Origin: Camarhynchus parvulus
Taxonomy: Eukaryota > Chordata > Aves > Passeriformes > Thraupidae
Length of the DNA: 64,000 bases
Assembly: GCF_901933205.1 (NCBI RefSeq)
Contig: NC_044590.1
Location: forward strand, 9,625,501 to 9,689,500
Direction: 5' to 3'
In this document: one piece after another, positions 57,844 to 64,000 of the stretch
Position numbering within the stretch: position 1 is the stretch's first letter
Layout of the letters: the number at the start of each line of letters is the position of its first letter
Program-made: the position numbers and the translations under genes
The notes under the pieces: model-generated
What the model saw: the letters and a program-made list of their open reading frames with translations, nothing else
Database searches by the model: none
What the model was told of the DNA's origin: nothing

Positions 57844-60245
57844 AAGGAAAGCTCAGCACTGACATGGAGCTTTCCCATCCTCACCCTTGAACCCTGGGAA
57901 ACTGCAGGTCTCCCCTCTGTGCTGAAGCAAGGTGGTCACAGAAACATTAAAATCTGTAACTGGCTTTCACTGAGACATTTCCCAGGCAGCAGCTTCTCTC
58001 CCTTGTCAAACCACCAGAGTTAACGATAAAACTTTGGGCTGCTCATGTCCTCATGCCTCAGGTGCCACAGACCAGTGGCAGACTGACAGACTGAGGTGGC
58101 ACCATCACACCTTTGTGCCAACCAGTTATTAAACAGGGAGCAACTGGGTGGTAGTGGGAGATTTGAATACAGCAGCTTCCAATCAGCCCAACTGCTGCTC
58201 TTCAGTGAGGCAGTGAGATGAAATAACACCTGTTTTGAAAACTTAATGTATCAAGGCAAAGTTCTACATACTCTGTAGGCCTAAGGGAAAAGAGGTTTTA
58301 TCCTAAATGTGTCCAGACACCCTTTCTGCAAACTGAAGGGCTCTGCATACTTTGAAATGTGAATTCATGAGTAGAGATCTCTGCCTGACATGCAACTGCA
58401 AGGATCAGAGTAGAATTAATAGCAAAACCTACCATCATATTTGTAAAATAGGATATTGAGTTTGATTATATCTCAGAGGATTTTGAAAGTTCCAATGTCT
58501 GTCATACATTCCAGTGCTATTGTTTTTGTGCAATAATAGCAGCCCTGTGCCATTTTTGTGCCCTGGCAAGAATTGCAAACATATTTGAAGGGCTCTCTTG
58601 GACTAGGAAAATGGGGTTTTGAGGCTCTTGCAACTAGATTCACCTGGGAAACAACAACAAAGGCAGGTTCACCCTCCTCTGAACCTTGAAGACAAAAGAA
58701 CCAAAGTCATGAAAGCATTCTCAAGTGCTATCCAGACAGGTAAAATCCTGCTTTTTTGAACAGCTGAATGTTAGCAAACCAAATGGATTGCAGGGCATTT
58801 CACTTAGACTATCAGCTGTCATTGTTCAGCTATCTGGGTTGATTTTGCAGGTATAAGCTCTGCTCTGGGTGCTTCAAGAGAGACCATTTTCCTTTGGTGA
58901 AGCCACCCCAGCCTCCTTCTACATATGAATAAGTTGAACCCTCACAGTTATTTGTGTCTTTTCCCCTTGTCTCTCTCTTTTACCATCCATGTCATGTTTG
59001 CTCAATTTACTACACAACAAGTATTTCCACTTCTTACCCTGAAGGGTCAAGTGAGCTCATGAAAAAAATCTGTCTGTCTCCACACATCAGCACCAAGAGC
59101 GCCCATCAGGCCCAAACCAGGCTGCTGTGTGCTGCTGAGCCATGGGTGATGCTGTGGAGAGGAGACAGGGGTTAATCCACAGGGCTGAGAGAGCATCTCA
59201 GCATGTTTTAACTAGCAGAGGAGCCCTGATTGCTGGGAAGGCAGTGAGTCACAGGCCCATGTCTGTGTTTGTGTAGGTGTGTGTGAGAGAAGCACAGAGG
59301 CACACACGGGCCTGTGTGCTGTGTTACTCAGGGACAGATTTATCGGGCTGCAAGTGCATGCAGCTCCAGCTGAAGTCAAGGAAAAATGATTCTGTCCTCC
59401 TGCTCAAGTGTGCTTCTGCTGAATGCTGCCTTGCCTTGTGCTGAGGATGCTCCTGGGCTCTGTCAGGATGCATCATAGCAAAGCTGTGCGGAGAATGGGA
59501 TGCTTCTGTTTTTCAAAGGATTCTGGTTTACATGTGTAACGTCTGATTCTATCACTTACAGCTGATCTTTGCCTTCTGGCCTCCCTGTGAGAACTCAGAT
59601 TCTTCCCCAAACCTCTAAAATCTAGATTGGCAAAACTCCAAGCCTTACATTTCATGACTATTTTTGCTGTTGTTTCTTGGCAGAATGAAATTGAGACCTT
59701 TTTAACATATCTCTAGAAAAAAAGAGACACACATTCTGATCAGTCTATAATCCAGCAGAGGCAGAACTTGCATCTCCTGGGCTATAGGTGCCTTGAATGA
59801 ATTTCTTCTCTTTGCCTCCCAGAGTAGAACTGACCCAGGTGGAGCTTCTGGCAGCAGAATTGAGTTTGATGACACCATCACACACGCCACTATCACTCAC
59901 GTCATAGCTTGGTGTCACCCAAACTTGTTCCACTTGCTTTTTTGCTCTGTCCATCAGGAGACACAATCCTGCCCTGAGCCAGACTATTAAGGGATTTATA
60001 TGCCAGCTCAGTCATTTTACGGAAAAAATTTGGTTCCTTTTGTGCACCCACTGAATTTTTAATCTGGGGATCAGTAGATGAAGAATGGCACAAAGGATGC
60101 CTCGTACTTATGACTGTAAAGGAAATGTAAATCTCTCATCAAATGTGGCTCTGTGCTCCCCTTCCTTCCCAGCTGTGGCATTCAAACACTTCGTAACTGT
60201 TCCTTGGTGTCCTTCCAGCACACCTCTGAGTCAAGGCAGCTCCTA
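57844..60245. other. Unique non-coding DNA
   Basis: No gene or named repeat recognised. A short GTGTGT-rich stretch lies near 59263-59285. Confidence 0.45.
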
Positions 60246-60345
60246 TTCTCATTTCAGAGGTAGGAAATTGGGCTACAGAGATGCTGCGTCACATCAGGGT
60301 CACCCAAGAAGACTTAGAATGACAAGCCAAACCTTGGCTTCTTCA
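60246..60345 (+). mobile_element. Possible ancient L2/MIR3-type relic
   Basis: CTCATTTCAGAGGTAGGAAA followed by GGGCTACAGAGATGCTGCGTC and GGGTCACCCAAGA follows the order of the well-known 3' motif shared by L2 and MIR3 elements (CATTTTACAGATGAGGAAAC... CAGAGAGGTTAAGT... GGTCACACAG, from memory). Identity is moderate, which fits an element predating birds. Confidence 0.4.
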
Positions 60346-63300
60346 GCTCCTACACTATTGTCCTTCCCCTCTGGAAATACCCATAAACACACATTTTTGA
60401 AACACACCAACAAATCACACAAGGATCTCCCTCCCCAGCATGGATAGGCCATTGGACAGGCACCACCCTGCCACGCAGACCACGCAGGGAGCCTGAGCGG
60501 TGGATCAGGCACAGCCTCTCTCTGGGCTGGCAATTACCTGGGTGGCACCAGTGGGTGCTGGAAGAGGCTGAGCCCGTGGGTGGGGTGTTCCTAGAACGTG
60601 CTGCCTGCTCTGGGGAAAGCAGCCATGCCCTGAGGCCCTGGAGCTTCTCCGAGCACCGCGTTTCAGGGAGGTGTCAGAGACAGACAGCCTGTTCCTCCCA
60701 GAACATGTCTGGGTCTGTCTCCTTGACAAGGGATAGAAAAGGGCAGCTGCAATAAGTGCATGGTTTTAATCAGGGCATATTGTGCGAATCAGATTTTCTG
60801 GAGTTAAAAAAGGCAAATTTGCTGAGAAGAAAGGGGGTTTTCTTTACATGGAAACCTCCATATCATGGTCCTCTCAGCCTTGCATTTACCTGCAGATTGG
60901 GTTTAACCCTGGCTCCCAGAGATACAATTAATTAATTACAAAAGAGCTTCATCTTTCCTGTAAAAAGAAAATCCTCCTCTCAATTTTCCAGCCCTACCAT
61001 TGAGTTCCTAATGTCACTTTGACCTCAAAGCTTTGAAAGAAAAGAATAAAACATTTCATGTTGTTCTTGTTGTTATTAGCAATAATACATCTCTTGATTT
61101 TCTGACTCATGCTGGTTGAATTTATGGGGCAACAGGTGCTGGGGTCTTTTCATTTCACAGTGGGGCAGAAAAATTGCTTGTTGGGGCTTGAAAAGCAATT
61201 GCATCATCAAGTGTGTGAGACTTCCTTTGAGTGCTGCTGAGGGGGGTTAGAGAGGAAGAGAGTTTTTCTTCTCTGTACTTGTTTTGGTTTGTGAGTCTCT
61301 CTTATCACCATGCATCAGACCTGTGTTTATTGAATTTCCACCAGTCTGTGAGATCTATGGCATGATTTAACAAGAGATACACACAGGGAGTGGAGAGGGT
61401 GCCTTAGGAAAGGGGAGGTGCTTGTGGCAAGGCTGTAATGATTTTCTTGTCCTTTGCATGGGAGGAACGCAGACACTGAGTGTTTGTACAGCATCCAGCC
61501 CTGTGAAGCCCTGATGTGGTAAGAGCCTCCTGAGTAATATATTCAGAGTGATAAAAGTGGCTGCTATCTGCTAATGAGAGCAGTGGGAATGAAAAATGAA
61601 TCCTTGGTTTCATCATTTTCCAGGAATGCAGCTCCTTCTGGCTTCCCAGAGCTTCATCTACCATCCAGCTGCTGTGTGGGCTGCAACTGAGCATGGAGTT
61701 AGGAGAACAGGGAAAAACACGGCCCTTCAACACACTGAGAAGGCCAAAATAGTGTATTTGGGTACGTGATATAGATGTCTTCAGGCAGGCTGACCTCATG
61801 GTGAAACGTTTTGAAAAAAGCACCAATAGGATTTTCTGTGTAGTACAGGACAGGGAAATCAGAGCTTTCAAGGATCTGCAGAGACCAACAATTACTACTT
61901 AATAAAACTCAGTCAAATCTTTGACTGGAGGCAGAGTCTTTCACCAGAGCAGGGAAAATAGGTCTTACTAACCCTCTGTCATGACAGCAGCCCTTTGGGA
62001 GTCTTCTTCTGGCTCATATCTCAGTTTTCTTTTGATTTTTTTTTTTTGTGTGTGTTAAAAAATGGCCCTAAAGTTGCCAACATTGCGGGCTATAAATTTT
62101 AATAAAAATATGATTTTTTAGTAGATTTCTCTTTTACAGGGAAGAACAAAGAAGAATCAATCTATAAGAGCTACATTCCCTCTAAAATTGAGAGAAGAAC
62201 CCAAGCTCTGGCATAAAACAAAAAGATCCACCTTAAAAGAAATAATAATTAAAAAAAAAAAAAGTAATGAAGAGATTGACTGTATCAGCAATCAGCTGAT
62301 GCCACCCAAGTGCACAGTGATGTACTTAGGCAGCAGTAAAGAATCAGTCATTATGTGTCAGAACATTACGTAATAATTTTGATGTTGTACAAAAATATCT
62401 CTGCGGTCTTGTAATGTGCAGAAATTAATTACAACACCCTTTGTGTTTGAAAAAAAACTAGGTGACAGAGCAACTTTCTGGTCTGTTTTAAATTTAAAGC
62501 AAAGAGGAGGAAACTGGAGAGATGATGAATGATCCTGTTATCAAACTCTGTACATAGAGGTGTTCTGATTATGTTTTCTCCTATAAGCAGCTCCCACTGA
62601 TCCTGATGAAGAGGAAGGTGATGGGCCATGAATTTTCCAAGAAAGAAGCCCAAAAAATGTCTATTTTCCCTGTGCAGATTGGTCTTTGATCTTGGCTCCT
62701 TCTGTTTTCTTGGAAATTAAGGTCGACCAAAATGTCCAGAATTGTTTTGCTTTGACACAGTGAAGCAGTCTGAGCAATGCTGGATGGAACAGGGAGGAGC
62801 CCCCAAACTTATAAAGAAGACCATGGAAAGTATGAAAGAATTGGTGTTTCTGACAAATGACTTGGTCAGCAAGCACAGACTTCACTGCCAAATGCTTTAT
62901 CAAACTGAAAGGAAGTCTCTTTTATGTTGTTTAGATATGAAATCTTTGAGTGAAGACACCTATCACTTCGATTTGAACACAAATGGCCTTTTTTTTTTTC
63001 CCTGAAGTCAGTTCTTAAATCTAAAAACCCTAGAAAATAAGAAGAAGACAAGTCCCATGGAATCCTGTGGACAAGAAGGACTGACCAGTTTGGAAATCCT
63101 TGGTGCTTTCAGATTTCTTTATGTCCCCTGAGTGCGGAAGGGTCGCATTTGTATTTAAATAACTAAAGAGTAACACAAACCCAGAAATCTTGCAACAAGG
63201 AGATGCAAAGCGACAATGTCACTATTTCCTGTATCAAGAGGCTCTTTGAACACAGAGAGCCAGTGGCAGGCAGGTTTGTCACTGCCTTTTCACCGATGAA

Positions 63301-64000
63301 CTGCACCTCACCTCTAGTGTGGCACATGGTATTGCGCTTTCTCAGCTCAATGAGCCACTACATAATAATCATATTTAGACATTAGACAATATTTTTCTTC
63401 CCATGTGAATACCTAGAAAAGCTAAAACAGAGTTGGAGGCTAACATTTTCCAAAGAGACTTCTCATTGTGGAAACGTCAGGTTTCTAACTTGAGGGAACC
63501 TTGGACTGATTTTCTGAAGACGTGAGCACCTACAGCTCTGTGCTGACCACATTTTCCAGCCATTAATTGTCAGATGTGTTTTCTCAATTTGGAAAGCTCT
63601 TGGCTTGATTTTTAGAAACTGCTGAGTCCCCAAACTCAGTGAAAATCAGGCTCTGATCAAGCCTCTGAACTCCTTTCCCCATCAGTTGTTTTTGAAAGTC
63701 TTGGCAATGGATTTCAAGTTGTTGAAATCTCCAACAGAAACAACATGACTTCAGATGTCTGATGAGAGACTGCATTTGTCTGGAGTTGGTCTATGACCCA
63801 TTGCTTTTGCTATTTTCAGTACTTGCATCCAAGACATTTCAATACAAATTTATTTTTTTAATGAAAGGTAGATTTCCCAGGACCCAATTGACCAATATTT
63901 TCCAACTCCTGCTTTATCTTTGTTCTTGGTGAAATGTCCACCAGGCCCACAACCAGCTCTGCAACTGAACTTTTTCCTTCTCTTTTGGTATTGTACTGGA
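60346..64000. other. Unique non-coding DNA
   Basis: No gene recognised. ATTAATTAATTACA occurs at 60927-60940, matching the motif at 10599. A run of 13 A lies at 62251-62263 and a T/TG-rich run near 62036-62056. Frames at 61404-61871 (minus, 155 codons) and 62661-63005 (both strands) have no recognisable domain. Confidence 0.45.

Noticed and set aside
62661..63005. Opposing 80-87 codon frames suggestive of a retropseudogene
   Set aside because: No family recognised, no poly(A) tail or target duplication found.

Overview
The window looks like a non-coding stretch of a bird genome, most likely a songbird. Three lines of evidence support this. There are 3' ends of CR1 LINEs with the characteristic avian tail around 'CTTCCAAC...GATTCT'. 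There are two solitary endogenous-retrovirus LTRs whose sequence resembles passerine LTR families (recognised from memory, not by database search). No mammalian Alu or L1 sequence was noticed. Base composition is AT-leaning with few CpGs, except in two short clusters. No bacterial-type gene organisation is present.

I found no protein-coding gene that I can defend. Every long open frame is short (251 codons at most) and lacks a recognisable domain, a matched exon-intron structure or a homologue I know. The best single-exon candidate is a 184-nt minus-strand segment at 7813-7996 that encodes a basic stretch followed by a membrane-spanning segment. It sits between an acceptor-like and a donor-like site, but I cannot name it. 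The window is therefore probably intergenic, or lies inside a very long intron.

Layout. 1-3.4 kb is unique DNA. 3418-4071 is a solo LTR with a perfect 5-bp target duplication. 4629-4899 is an AT-rich compound microsatellite containing a 14-bp inverted repeat. 5-13 kb is mostly unique and holds the candidate exon. Around 13.2 kb there is a CR1 scrap, followed by an A-rich tract. 14-30 kb is mostly unique and contains one copy of a 40-bp two-copy repeat near each end (17.4 and 29.3 kb). 30.5-31.8 kb holds a mosaic duplication: a 163-bp block was copied about 1.1 kb away, together with a 39-bp flanking duplication and a short filler. A CpG-dense patch follows at 32.0-32.3 kb. 33-39 kb is unique, with a second, smaller CpG cluster at 37.1 kb. 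39700-39931 is an uninterrupted pyrimidine tract containing about 26 TTTCC units. A diverged repeat pair lies at 39.5 kb (minus) and 49.9 kb (plus). Two different CR1 3' ends lie at 52.4-52.9 and 53.3-53.6 kb. A second solo LTR lies at 57250-57838. Two possible ancient SINE/LINE relics are at 46.4 and 60.2 kb. The remainder is unique, with several TAAT-rich or octamer-containing stretches that could be conserved enhancers.

No set of genes works together here. The most unusual structure is the templated-insertion mosaic at 30.5-31.8 kb. I saw no evidence of a new multi-gene system.
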